Shown in pieces: positions 25,614 through 33,509 of a stretch of 34,139 nucleotides of DNA. This DNA comes from Prolixibacteraceae bacterium. GTDB lineage: Bacteria; Bacteroidota; Bacteroidia; Bacteroidales; Prolixibacteraceae. The translations under genes and the position numbers were made by a program. The notes under the pieces are model-generated. The model had not been told where the DNA came from and did not search any database. It was given only the letters and a program-made list of their open reading frames with translations. The stretch spans positions 1-34,139 of the forward strand of contig WTWZ01000025.1 in assembly GCA_009773765.1 (NCBI GenBank), given 5' to 3'. The number at the start of each line of letters is the position of its first letter. The stretch's first letter is position 1.

Positions 25614-26744
25614 ATGAAATTTGTTGTATCAAGTACCGAATTACTTAGCCATTTGGCAGCATTAAGCAGGGTAATCAGCAGTAAAAGCACGATGCCGATC
25701 CTGGATAATTTTCTGTTTCAGCTTTCTGAAACAGCATTAACCATTACTGCTTCCGATTTGGAATCGACGTTAATAACCAGTCTGCAGCTCGATAATATTG
25801 AAGGGGAAGGTTCAATCGCGGTACCGGCAAAACTGTTTATCGACACACTGAAAGAATTTCCGGAGCAACCGCTGACATTTCAGATTGATGAAAATTCGTA
25901 CACTGTTGAAATATTTTCGGATAACGGAAAGTACAGTATTACTGGCCAGAACGCCGAAGATTTTCCTGAAATGCCGAAGATGGATGAGGAGTCGGTAGCT
26001 TCAATAAATGTAAATCACATTGCGCTAAAAAAGGGAATTGATAAAACACTTTTTGCAACTGCCGACGACGAACTCAGGCCGGTAATGAATGGTATTTTTA
26101 TTGAACTTAGGCCCAATTTCATGAGTTTTGTGGCTTCCGATGCCCACAAACTGGTACGTTACCGCCGCACCGATGTTAAAGCAGAATTTGAGTCCTCGTT
26201 CATACTCCCTAAAAAACCAGCTGGTTTGCTGAAAAATTTACTTCCAAAAGAAGAGTTTGACGTCAAAATTGAATTCGATAATAAAAACGCCTTTTTTACA
26301 CTCAGCAGCTATAAATTAATTTGTCGTTTGGTTGAAGGGAATTACCCAAGTTACAACTCGGTCATTCCTTCCAAAAATCCAAATGTGATGGTAATCGAAC
26401 GGCTTAATTTTTACAATACAGTTAAAAGGGTTTCGGTATTTTCGAACCAGGCAAGCAATTTAATTAAGCTGAATATTAAAGATAACCAACTGGTAGTTTC
26501 AGCGCAGGATATTGATTTTTCAATTTCGGCCGTAGAACGTTTGAATTGTGAATACGAAGGCGACGAAATGGAAATCGGGTTTAAATCAACATTCCTGCAG
26601 GAAATACTTACCAATATTTCAACAGGCGATGTACAGGTTGAACTGAGCGACCCAACACGGGCAGGGTTATTGTTGCCCGTTGACAGCGGCGATGAGTTTG
26701 AGGATATGCTTATGTTGCTGATGCCGATGATGATTAACGCATAA
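25614..26744 (+). CDS. dnaN: DNA polymerase III beta subunit (sliding clamp)
   Basis: 376 residues. Ring-forming dimeric clamp that tethers DNA polymerase III and repair proteins to DNA. Three clamp domains follow each other: about 1-118 (LSRVISSKSTMPILDNFLF, LESTLITSLQLD), about 128-245 (FATADDELRPVMNGIFIEL, SDAHKLVRYRR) and about 246-376 (EGNYPSYNSVIPSK). The C-terminus (MLLLMPMMINA) matches the usual MPM(R/M) ending near the partner-binding pocket. It is not next to dnaA or recF here, a common situation in Bacteroidota. A strong terminator follows, and the exonuclease gene is next. Confidence 0.96.
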   Translation: MKFVVSSTELLSHLAALSRVISSKSTMPILDNFLFQLSETALTITASDLESTLITSLQLDNIEGEGSIAVPAKLFIDTLKEFPEQPLTFQIDENSYTVEIFSDNGKYSITGQNAEDFPEMPKMDEESVASINVNHIALKKGIDKTLFATADDELRPVMNGIFIELRPNFMSFVASDAHKLVRYRRTDVKAEFESSFILPKKPAGLLKNLLPKEEFDVKIEFDNKNAFFTLSSYKLICRLVEGNYPSYNSVIPSKNPNVMVIERLNFYNTVKRVSVFSNQASNLIKLNIKDNQLVVSAQDIDFSISAVERLNCEYEGDEMEIGFKSTFLQEILTNISTGDVQVELSDPTRAGLLLPVDSGDEFEDMLMLLMPMMINA

Positions 26745-26763
26745 TTTTTTTTGGTTATAATTT

Positions 26764-26820
26764 AAAAGGTATCTTTGAAACCTAAACATCAAAAAATGGT
26801 TTCAGGATACCTTTTCTTTT
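26764..26820 (+). terminator. Long terminator hairpin after dnaN
   Basis: AAAAGGTATC (26764-26773) pairs perfectly with GATACCTTTT (26806-26815). Inside, GAAACC (26777-26782) pairs with GGTTTC (26798-26803). CTTTT follows. The stem includes TATCTTTG (26770-26777), an exact -7 box match 55 nt before the exonuclease gene, so it may do double duty; a -33 TTTG at 26750 is 16 nt upstream of it. Confidence 0.8.
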
Positions 26821-26831
26821 AAATATTACCT

Positions 26832-27638
26832 ATGCTGCTACAATTAAAAAATCCGGTGGTTTTTCTCGATCTGGAAACAACGGGGATGAATATCGCCACC
26901 GACCGCATTGTCGAAATAGCTTTGCTTAAAGTGAACATTGATGGAAGCGAGGAAGAAAAACAGATGAGGATCAACCCTGAAATGCCAATTCCGGCCGAGG
27001 TTTCGCAAATACACGGAATATACGACAAGGACGTTAAGGATGCGCTAACTTTCAGACAGGTGGCAAAAACACTTGCAAAATTTATTGAAGGTTGCGATTT
27101 AGGGGGGTTCAACTCGAACCGTTTCGATATTCCTTTGCTGGCAGAAGAGTTTTTGCGCGCCGATGTGGATATCGACCTGAAAAAACATAAATTTATTGAT
27201 GTGCAGGCCATTTTTCATAAAATGGAAAAACGGACGCTGGCAGCCGCCTATAAATTTTACTGTAACACTGATTTGGTTGATGCACACTCTGCAATGGCCG
27301 ATACACGGGCAACTTACAAAGTTTTAAAAGCTCAGCTTGATGTATATAAGGATGCCGTTTTTGAAGACGCCAAAGGTGTAAAAACAGTGCCGATTGTAAA
27401 TGATGTTGAAAAGTTAAGCGAATTCTCGTCATTTGACAGGAATGTGGATTTTGTTGGCCGTATAGTTTACGACGACAATGGTGTTGAGGTATTTAACTTT
27501 GGCAAAAACAAGGGAGTTCCGGTGGAAAAGGTTTTCAGGGAACAACCCGGATATTATGGATGGATGATGGAAAGCGAATTTCCGTTATATACCAAAAAAG
27601 TGCTTACAAAACTTCGTCTTAAAATGATGAACAAATAA
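26832..27638 (+). CDS. DnaQ-like 3'-5' exonuclease with ExoX-like C-terminal domain
   Basis: 268 residues. The N-terminal about 175 residues are a DEDDh exonuclease as in the proofreading subunit: Asp13 and Glu15 (FLDLETTG), Asp99 (SNRFDIPLL), His152 and Asp157 (DAHSAMADTRAT), all catalytic residues present. HGIYDKDV (61-68) is also typical. Residues about 215-262 (FNFGKNKGVPVEKVF, PGYYGWMM) match the small ExoX-like C-terminal domain. It could proofread for the replicative polymerase or act in repair; its place next to dnaN fits either. The terminator between them suggests separate transcription. Confidence 0.9.
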   Translation: MLLQLKNPVVFLDLETTGMNIATDRIVEIALLKVNIDGSEEEKQMRINPEMPIPAEVSQIHGIYDKDVKDALTFRQVAKTLAKFIEGCDLGGFNSNRFDIPLLAEEFLRADVDIDLKKHKFIDVQAIFHKMEKRTLAAAYKFYCNTDLVDAHSAMADTRATYKVLKAQLDVYKDAVFEDAKGVKTVPIVNDVEKLSEFSSFDRNVDFVGRIVYDDNGVEVFNFGKNKGVPVEKVFREQPGYYGWMMESEFPLYTKKVLTKLRLKMMNK

Positions 27639-27740
27639 TCGCTGATTTTTTTTTGACTATTTTCCGAATTGTCCTCAGTTTCATTTAAGTCACAGTTAAA
27701 TAAAATCATTCTTGATAATGTTTTCAATTCCGGGATATGG

Positions 27741-27771
27741 ATTGTTTTATGTAAAAAAAAGTATAATTTTG
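27741..27771 (+). promoter_or_regulatory. Promoter of the signalling operon
   Basis: -33 ATTG (27741-27744), 19-nt spacer, -7 TAATTTTG (27764-27771), an exact TAnnTTTG. It lies 73 nt before the histidine kinase ATG and is the only good promoter seen for the five overlapping genes that follow. The rest of the 206-nt gap 27639-27844 is featureless. Confidence 0.65.
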
Positions 27772-27844
27772 AGCTGTCTGGTTAAATAGAAACCCTGTTT
27801 TGTGACAGACGAAGGAAACATTAAATTTTACTTATAATTTGTGA

Positions 27845-29359
27845 ATGGTTTTCTGGACGGAACTTACAGATAAAATCAATGGGATAACCCTTAATTTTCC
27901 TGACGAAAGAGAAAAGGAATACAGGGAGTTTTATTTTGAACGCTCATATAAAACCACACGTTTTGCCTATCTGATTTTATCAATTATATATGCTTTTTTC
28001 GGATATCTCGACAGCGTGGTGGCAGGCCAGTATTTTGGCCTTTTTATTATAATCCGTTCAATTGTTGTAATACTACTTTTGTTTGTATTTTTCTATTCCT
28101 TTTCAAAAAATTTTAGGCATAACTGGCAAACCTTAATATTTATTACCTATTTCGCCGGCGCAGTTGGCATTATTTTAATGCTGGTTTTATTGCCTGTTGT
28201 AGTGGTGTATAGCAGCGGGTTAATCCTGGTTTTTCTTGCCGGTTCTGTATTAATAAAACTTCGTTTTCTTGCTTTTTCCATTGCCAGTTGGCTGGTAATT
28301 TTTTTATACATTGTTGCAGGCATTGTTTGGAAAGTTGATTACGCTATTGTATTGTCAAATACATTTTTCTTCTCCGGGGCTATTTTAATAGGGATGATTG
28401 CAGCCTACCGGACCGAAGTATTTAACCGGGACAACTTTAACCTCTATTTGCAAATTGCAAAAAAGAATGTTCTAATTGAACATGCAAACCGAAATTTAGA
28501 GGATAAAGTTGAACAAAGAACTAAACTTCTGAATCACAGCAATAAAGAACTTCGGGAAGAGGTCCGGCGAAGGGCAATTGTCGAAAAGGAATTAATTGCA
28601 GCAAAAGAAAGGGCCGAAGAATCAGATAAACTGAAATCGGCATTTCTTGCCAACATGAGCCACGAAATCCGCACGCCAATGAATGGTATTTTAGGGTTTG
28701 CCAACCTGTTGCACGAGGCTGAAAACGAAGAAGAATTCAATGAGTTTGTTGATGCAATTATAAAAAGTGGCGAACACCTGTTGAACTTAATAAACGATAT
28801 TATTGATTTATCGAAAATAGAAGCCGGTATTCTGAAAATAGAAAAAAGCAATTTCGAATTAAACCGGTTAACACGGGAGATTTATGACATTTTCAGTGTG
28901 GAAACAAACGTAGTAACTAAAAATATAGATTTCAGTTACAGAGATGGTTTACCTGACAACAATTGTATGATTTATACCGACAGGGTCAGGTTAAAACAGA
29001 TTATGATTAATCTGGTTAACAATGCCTGCAAATATACCGACAGGGGAAGTATAGAATTTTATTATAAAATAAAAGGAAGTTCGCTGCATTTTGTGGTAAA
29101 AGATACAGGCATCGGGATACCCGAGGAGTCGCAGAAAGTTATATTCGACCGTTTTATGCAGGCATCTAACGGAAGGACAACAGGCAGGGATAGCACAGGA
29201 TTAGGCCTTTCTATTACAAACACATACCTGAATTTAATGGGGGGCAACATTTCTGTAAAAAGCAAGTTGGATGTTGGTTCAGAATTTTCGTTCACTTTGC
29301 CTGATATTTTTGAAAACCATAAACCCGTAACAAATGATGCAAGTAAATTGGGAAAATAA
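27845..29359 (+). CDS. Multi-pass membrane sensor histidine kinase
   Basis: 504 residues. The N-terminal 190 residues hold about six hydrophobic helices (about 42-58, 65-84, 97-118, 122-138, 142-160, 167-187) with short loops and no large external domain, as expected for sensing a lipophilic or membrane signal. A coiled coil (about 212-262) leads to HisKA with FLANMSHEIRTPMNGILGF (His273), then HATPase with MINLVNNACKYT, KDTGIGIPE (419-427) and TGLGLS (451-456). There is no receiver of its own: a separate receiver gene overlaps its last 26 nt. It is the first gene of a five-gene overlapping operon and resembles PhcS in layout; that comparison is inference. Confidence 0.93.
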   Translation: MVFWTELTDKINGITLNFPDEREKEYREFYFERSYKTTRFAYLILSIIYAFFGYLDSVVAGQYFGLFIIIRSIVVILLLFVFFYSFSKNFRHNWQTLIFITYFAGAVGIILMLVLLPVVVVYSSGLILVFLAGSVLIKLRFLAFSIASWLVIFLYIVAGIVWKVDYAIVLSNTFFFSGAILIGMIAAYRTEVFNRDNFNLYLQIAKKNVLIEHANRNLEDKVEQRTKLLNHSNKELREEVRRRAIVEKELIAAKERAEESDKLKSAFLANMSHEIRTPMNGILGFANLLHEAENEEEFNEFVDAIIKSGEHLLNLINDIIDLSKIEAGILKIEKSNFELNRLTREIYDIFSVETNVVTKNIDFSYRDGLPDNNCMIYTDRVRLKQIMINLVNNACKYTDRGSIEFYYKIKGSSLHFVVKDTGIGIPEESQKVIFDRFMQASNGRTTGRDSTGLGLSITNTYLNLMGGNISVKSKLDVGSEFSFTLPDIFENHKPVTNDASKLGK

Positions 29360-29726
29360 AATAATTTTGGTAGTTGACGATACAAAAATGAATTTTGTAG
29401 TATTAAAGATTCAACTACGAAAAACCAATGCCATTGTTCTATGGTTCGAAAACGGCAATGATGTGGTTGAATATGTAAAAAACGGAAATAAGGCAGACCT
29501 AATACTTATGGATATCAGGATGCCGGTTATGGATGGCATTGAAGCTTCAAGAATAATTAAAGAGTTTAATCCCGGTATTCCAATTGTTATTCAAACCGCC
29601 AGTGTTATGGGCAGCGCTTTTAATGATATAGCTTTGTCGAAGTGTGATGATACAATTTTTAAACCCATAGACAGGAATAAACTAATTGAAACAATTGCTA
29701 ACCAGTTTGAAAAATATTCAAAATAA
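29334..29726 (+). CDS. Stand-alone receiver domain protein
   Basis: 130 residues, one CheY-like receiver and nothing else. Acidic pocket VVDD (13-16), phospho-acceptor Asp60 (LILMDIRMPVMDG), the switch Thr in IQTAS and the conserved Lys in FKPIDR near 113. It begins inside the 3' end of the kinase gene in another frame (ATG at 29334 or 29337), and its stop shares a base with the ATG of the next gene, so translation is probably coupled on both sides. With no output domain it most likely shuttles phosphate between the membrane kinase and another partner, or acts as a phosphate sink. Confidence 0.9.
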   Translation: MMQVNWENKIILVVDDTKMNFVVLKIQLRKTNAIVLWFENGNDVVEYVKNGNKADLILMDIRMPVMDGIEASRIIKEFNPGIPIVIQTASVMGSAFNDIALSKCDDTIFKPIDRNKLIETIANQFEKYSK

Positions 29727-30805
29727 TGATAAGAGTACAAAACCCGGGTCAACGATACAATATTTCTGTACTTTTTGTTGATGACAATGAAACCATAAGA
29801 CAGCTTTACCGAAGAATCCTGGAAAAGCATGTAAATCATTTATATATCGCTGAGAATGGTTCGCATGGGCTGGAACTTTACCTGAAACATAAACCCGACC
29901 TGGTTATTACCGATATGGTAATGCCAGTAATGAACGGGTTGGAAATGGTGAAGGAAATTAAAAAAATTGCCCCCGAGGCCAAATTCGTTGTAATGTCGGC
30001 CTACAGCGAGAAAGATAGTTTTATTGAATCTATCCATTTGGGGGTTGACGGGTATTTAATGAAGCCGGTCGAAGCCAAAAAACTATTGTCGCTGATTGAT
30101 GAATTTGCCGGAATTACCCTGATGAAATGGGAACTTGAAGCAAAGGAAAAAAAACGCCAGGAAGCCGAGGAAAATATGAAAAAATCGTTGGAAGAAAAGG
30201 ATGTCCTGCTTCGCGAAGTGCACCACAGGGTTAAGAACAATATGCAAATCATATCAAGCATTTTAAGCATGCAAAGCCGGAATATTGTTGAACCGCGGTT
30301 AAAGGAAGTCCTTCAGGAAAGCCAGAACAGGATCCACTCGATGGCGCTAATACATGAAAACCTGTACAACCATAAAAGCTTGGCCAATATCATGTTTTCG
30401 TCTTACATTAAAAGTTTAACCGGCAATATTGCCAGAACTTACTCCAGCCAGCAGGCAAATATCCAGTTCGACTATCAGATAGACGATGCTTATCTTCCGA
30501 TGGATTTGGCAATTCCATGTGGTTTAATAATAAACGAACTGATTTCAAATTCGTTTAAATATGCATTTGTAAACCGGCCTTCAGGCGTTATCAGCATTCA
30601 TTTTAAAAATATAAATAACAACGAATTTTTGCTTACTGTTGCTGATAACGGAGTTGGTATCCCTAAGGAAGTCAATATTTTAAAAACCAAATCATTAGGA
30701 ATGAAAATTCTGCACAAACTGGTACAACAAATCGAAGGGGAATTAAAATATGATTTTACAATCGGAACAAAATTTAACATTCAATTTAAATCAACCAATA
30801 AATGA
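29726..30805 (+). CDS. Receiver - histidine kinase fusion (HisKA_2 type)
   Basis: 359 residues. Receiver about 12-125 with phospho-acceptor Asp63 (VITDMVMPVMNG) and Lys113. Then a charged helix about 134-160, a HisKA_2 dimerisation domain LLREVHHRVKNNMQIISSIL (161-180, likely His167) and a HATPase with LIINELISNSFKYAF and VADNGVGIPKE. There is no transmembrane segment. The receiver thus precedes the kinase, the reverse of a hybrid kinase, so it should be a cytoplasmic kinase whose activity is set by phosphorylation. PhcR of Ralstonia has the same receiver-then-kinase plan. The gene overlaps its upstream neighbour by 1 nt and its downstream neighbour by 4 nt. Confidence 0.92.
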   Translation: MIRVQNPGQRYNISVLFVDDNETIRQLYRRILEKHVNHLYIAENGSHGLELYLKHKPDLVITDMVMPVMNGLEMVKEIKKIAPEAKFVVMSAYSEKDSFIESIHLGVDGYLMKPVEAKKLLSLIDEFAGITLMKWELEAKEKKRQEAEENMKKSLEEKDVLLREVHHRVKNNMQIISSILSMQSRNIVEPRLKEVLQESQNRIHSMALIHENLYNHKSLANIMFSSYIKSLTGNIARTYSSQQANIQFDYQIDDAYLPMDLAIPCGLIINELISNSFKYAFVNRPSGVISIHFKNINNNEFLLTVADNGVGIPKEVNILKTKSLGMKILHKLVQQIEGELKYDFTIGTKFNIQFKSTNK

Positions 30806-31581
30806 ATTCAAATTACAAAATTTTAATTGTCGAAGACGAAATTTTAGTCGCAACCGATATTCAGGAAAGTCTTGAAAGTTTGGGCTATAAAGTGCAGGGT
30901 ATTGCTGATACGGGTTTGAAAGCCATTGAAGCTGTTCAAAAGGAATTGCCCGATTTAATTTTGATGGATATCAATTTAAAAGGCGAAATGACAGGTATTG
31001 AAGCAGCCAAACTCATCTCAAAGGACAACGATGTTCCAATAATTTATTTAACTGCAAATGCTGATTTGGATACAGTAAATAAAGCAAAGGTAGCATTGCC
31101 ATATGGGTACATCATAAAACCGTTTAACGACAAAGATTTGCAAACCAACATCGAAATAGCCATTTTCAAGTTTACCAGCGATTTAAAAATGAAAATGGAA
31201 AGCGAACAGTTCAATACTTTTTTCGATTTAAAGGATCATGGTAAAAATCAAATCATCGTTCATGCTGATAAAGGGCTTGAAAAAATTAATATAAACGATG
31301 TATATTTTATCGAAAAAGACCATAATCAAACTATCATCCATTTATTTGAAGACGAAGTGGTTACGAAAAGAACTTTTTCTGAAATCACAGGGCTGTTCCC
31401 AAAAAAGAATTTTATACAGGTAAGTAAATACTTTGTTATTAATGCTTTAAAAGTTTATGCTGTAAAATATCCTGAAGTTATCATTGCCGATAAAATGACT
31501 GTAATTTCGGTTGATGAAGATTACAGGGAGATGATAAAAATGATTAATAGCGAACTTGGTGAAATTATTGACAATGAATAA
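30802..31581 (+). CDS. LytTR-family response regulator
   Basis: 259 residues. Receiver about 1-125 with EDE (11-13), phospho-acceptor Asp56 (LILMDINLKGEMTG) and Lys in YIIKPF. The C-terminal LytTR DNA-binding domain, about 155-250, reads DVYFIEKDHNQTIIHL and KRTFSEITGLFPKKNFIQV. The usual (R/H)(R/K)SY(L/I)VN segment is SKYFVIN here, a mild departure. It is the only DNA-binding protein of the operon and so its likely transcriptional output, with the ATGA overlap to the upstream kinase implying tight co-expression. LytTR regulators often bind paired direct repeats; I did not find such a pair in the operon promoter. Confidence 0.93.
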   Translation: MNSNYKILIVEDEILVATDIQESLESLGYKVQGIADTGLKAIEAVQKELPDLILMDINLKGEMTGIEAAKLISKDNDVPIIYLTANADLDTVNKAKVALPYGYIIKPFNDKDLQTNIEIAIFKFTSDLKMKMESEQFNTFFDLKDHGKNQIIVHADKGLEKININDVYFIEKDHNQTIIHLFEDEVVTKRTFSEITGLFPKKNFIQVSKYFVINALKVYAVKYPEVIIADKMTVISVDEDYREMIKMINSELGEIIDNE

Positions 31582-32485
31582 TTCTGACTACAAAGATGAA
31601 GTGTTGTTAATGGACATTGAACAAATAGACATTGACAACTACATCAAAGAAATTTTTGCCAAAAACGGGCCAGACCAGGAAGATTATCATACATTTTATA
31701 GTTTGGTAAACCAGATTAATGCGGAAGATGTAGAAAATTTTCGTCAAAAAGTTGTGCCAATTTTAAATCCTGATTCACTGTTTGGATTCTCCTATACCAA
31801 ACCGTTTGGTTATAGCGGCGACTTTTTTATTATAGAAAAAATATACCAGTATTACATAAGCCCCGATGAACGTTACCGGAAATGGGATGAATTTTTACAT
31901 TCGGCAGGGGCCGTTATCGCAGTTAGAAACAGGAAAACACTGGCTATCGAAATTTTTGAGGAGTTAAATAATAAAGCGGCGGGATTGCGCCAGGACGTTT
32001 TGATTTTGGGAAGCGGCCCTGTTAGCGAAACTTACGAGTTTTTTGAAAGAAATCCCAATAGCCCGCTGATTTTTGAAATGCTTGATTTAGATAAAAGAGC
32101 AATTTCATACGCAAAAAGCAAAAACCGGAAATACCTGAATGCAATGACATTTCACAATGCCAACGTAATTCGGTTTATCCCCGGCAGAAAATTCGATTTA
32201 ATTTGGAGCGCAGGTTTGTTCGATTATTTTAAAAGCAAGCATTTTGTGTATTTGCTTAAAAGATATTACGAATACCTGAAAGATGACGGTGAAATGATAA
32301 TCGGTAATTTCAATGTCGAAAACCCCTCGCGGAGAAGTATGGAAATACTGGGCGATTGGTTTTTGTATCATCGTTCGCCTGAAGAACTTAAAGGTTTTGC
32401 TATACAGGCCGGAATTGAAGATTCGAAAATTGCAGTTATTCAGGAACCATTGGGAATAAACCTTTTCTTGAGAGTTAAAAAGTAG
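31574..32485 (+). CDS. PhcB-like SAM-dependent methyltransferase
   Basis: 303 residues from the ATG at 31574, which overlaps the LytTR gene by 8 nt; an upstream TTG is less likely. A helical N-terminal region about 1-135 contains YTKPFGYSGDFFIIEKIY (74-91), the mark of the methyltransferases annotated as 3-hydroxypalmitate methyl ester synthases (PhcB group). Then comes a class I SAM-binding core: motif I VLILGSGPVSE (142-152), an acidic motif-II end FEMLDLD (167-173), and IWSAGLFDYF (210-219). In Ralstonia PhcB methylates a 3-hydroxy fatty acid to make a diffusible signal. Its place at the end of a two-component operon suggests that it makes the signal sensed by the membrane kinase. Substrate unproven. 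Confidence 0.82.
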   Translation: MNNSDYKDEVLLMDIEQIDIDNYIKEIFAKNGPDQEDYHTFYSLVNQINAEDVENFRQKVVPILNPDSLFGFSYTKPFGYSGDFFIIEKIYQYYISPDERYRKWDEFLHSAGAVIAVRNRKTLAIEIFEELNNKAAGLRQDVLILGSGPVSETYEFFERNPNSPLIFEMLDLDKRAISYAKSKNRKYLNAMTFHNANVIRFIPGRKFDLIWSAGLFDYFKSKHFVYLLKRYYEYLKDDGEMIIGNFNVENPSRRSMEILGDWFLYHRSPEELKGFAIQAGIEDSKIAVIQEPLGINLFLRVKK

Positions 32486-32601
32486 GATTTTAAAGTTATA
32501 AAATTTCAGATGAAACGAGCATGACAAAATTTTGCCACACAGATGGAACATTATAAAGCGAGTTACATCGAATACCTTTAAAAATCAACAATTATAATGA
32601 G

Positions 32602-33216
32602 ATGAAAATAATTTGCATTGGCCGCAATTACGTTGCACATGCCCATGAGCTGAACAATGAAATTCCTCAGGAACCGGTTTTTTTTATGAAGCCCGATTCA
32701 TCGTTACTGAGAAACAACGACCCATTTTATATTCCGGAATGGTCGAAGGAAATTCATCATGAAATTGAACTTGTGATTAAAATTAACCGAATTGGCAAAA
32801 ACATTGAAAAACGTTTTGCCCATCGTTATTTCGATGAAATTGGACTGGGAATTGATTTTACAGCCCGCGACATTCAAAATAAACTGAAAGAGAAAGGCCT
32901 GCCCTGGGAAAAAGCCAAGGCATTTGACCAATCGGCTGTTTTGGGCGAAGTTTTTATTGATAAAACCGCTTTCCCCGACCAACAGAATATTTCGTTTAAA
33001 TTAAAAATAAACGGTAATTTGGTGCAGGACGGAAACTCAAAATTAATGATTTTTAGTTTCGGGGATATTATCTCTCATGTATCAAAATATGTAACCTTGA
33101 AAATTGGCGATTTAATTTATACCGGAACCCCGGCAGGAGTTGGCCCTGTTAAAATTGGCGACCATCTGGAAGGGTTTCTGGAAGATAAAAAACTATTGGA
33201 TTTTATGATCAAATAA
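32602..33216 (+). CDS. Fumarylacetoacetate hydrolase (FAH)-family protein
   Basis: 204 residues, the single-domain form of the family, which cleaves C-C bonds or decarboxylates/hydrates acyl-pyruvate-type compounds with Mg2+. Seen: GRNYVAHAHE (7-16), PVFFMKPDSSL (25-35), metal ligands Glu54 and Glu56 (HHEIELVI) and Asp85 (GIDFTARD), the second-half QDGNSKLMIFSFGDIIS and the closing TGTPAGVGPVKIGD. I start at ATG 32602. A gap of 116 nt separates it from the methyltransferase, and no promoter or terminator is clear, so it might be read from the signalling operon. Likely acylpyruvase or oxaloacetate-related housekeeping activity. Confidence 0.92.
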   Translation: MKIICIGRNYVAHAHELNNEIPQEPVFFMKPDSSLLRNNDPFYIPEWSKEIHHEIELVIKINRIGKNIEKRFAHRYFDEIGLGIDFTARDIQNKLKEKGLPWEKAKAFDQSAVLGEVFIDKTAFPDQQNISFKLKINGNLVQDGNSKLMIFSFGDIISHVSKYVTLKIGDLIYTGTPAGVGPVKIGDHLEGFLEDKKLLDFMIK

Positions 33217-33509
33217 CAATTGACAACAATTCGGCGTAAAAAAATATTGTTGAAAACTAATAAGTTATTATAGGTCGATAAAAATATTTTTCCGGCAAAT
33301 TATGTTGCGGTGGGCAAATACAGGGGCCTGAGCCCTAACTTACTGATTTTCAGTATAGCGTTCTTTCCTTTCGTTTTTGAAAATGTTGGTAAAACTTGCC
33401 AACAGATACTATATTGCCCTAAAGTAAGACCCGTAAACAAACTAACAGAAAATATTTTTTCCCTGAATTGTTGCAAAAATCATCAAGTCCTGTATCGGAA
33501 AAAATGATT
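33217..33509. other. Spacer between convergent genes, nothing recognised
   Basis: 293 nt between the 3' ends of the FAH-family gene and the DUF1186 gene. It has a CAACAAT...ATTGTTG pair (33224-33252) with no T tract on either strand, and an ORF at 33310-33507 without protein-like features. No RNA gene or repeat seen. Confidence 0.5.

Noticed and set aside
31556-31573. TTG start giving six more residues to the methyltransferase
   Set aside because: ATG 31574 fits the overlap pattern of the operon and the extra residues have no support.
33224-33252. CAACAAT...ATTGTTG hairpin considered as terminator of the FAH gene
   Set aside because: No T tract follows on the plus or minus strand and the stem is AT-rich.
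33310-33507. 65-codon ORF between the FAH and DUF1186 genes
   Set aside because: No coding-like composition or start context; treated as non-coding spacer.
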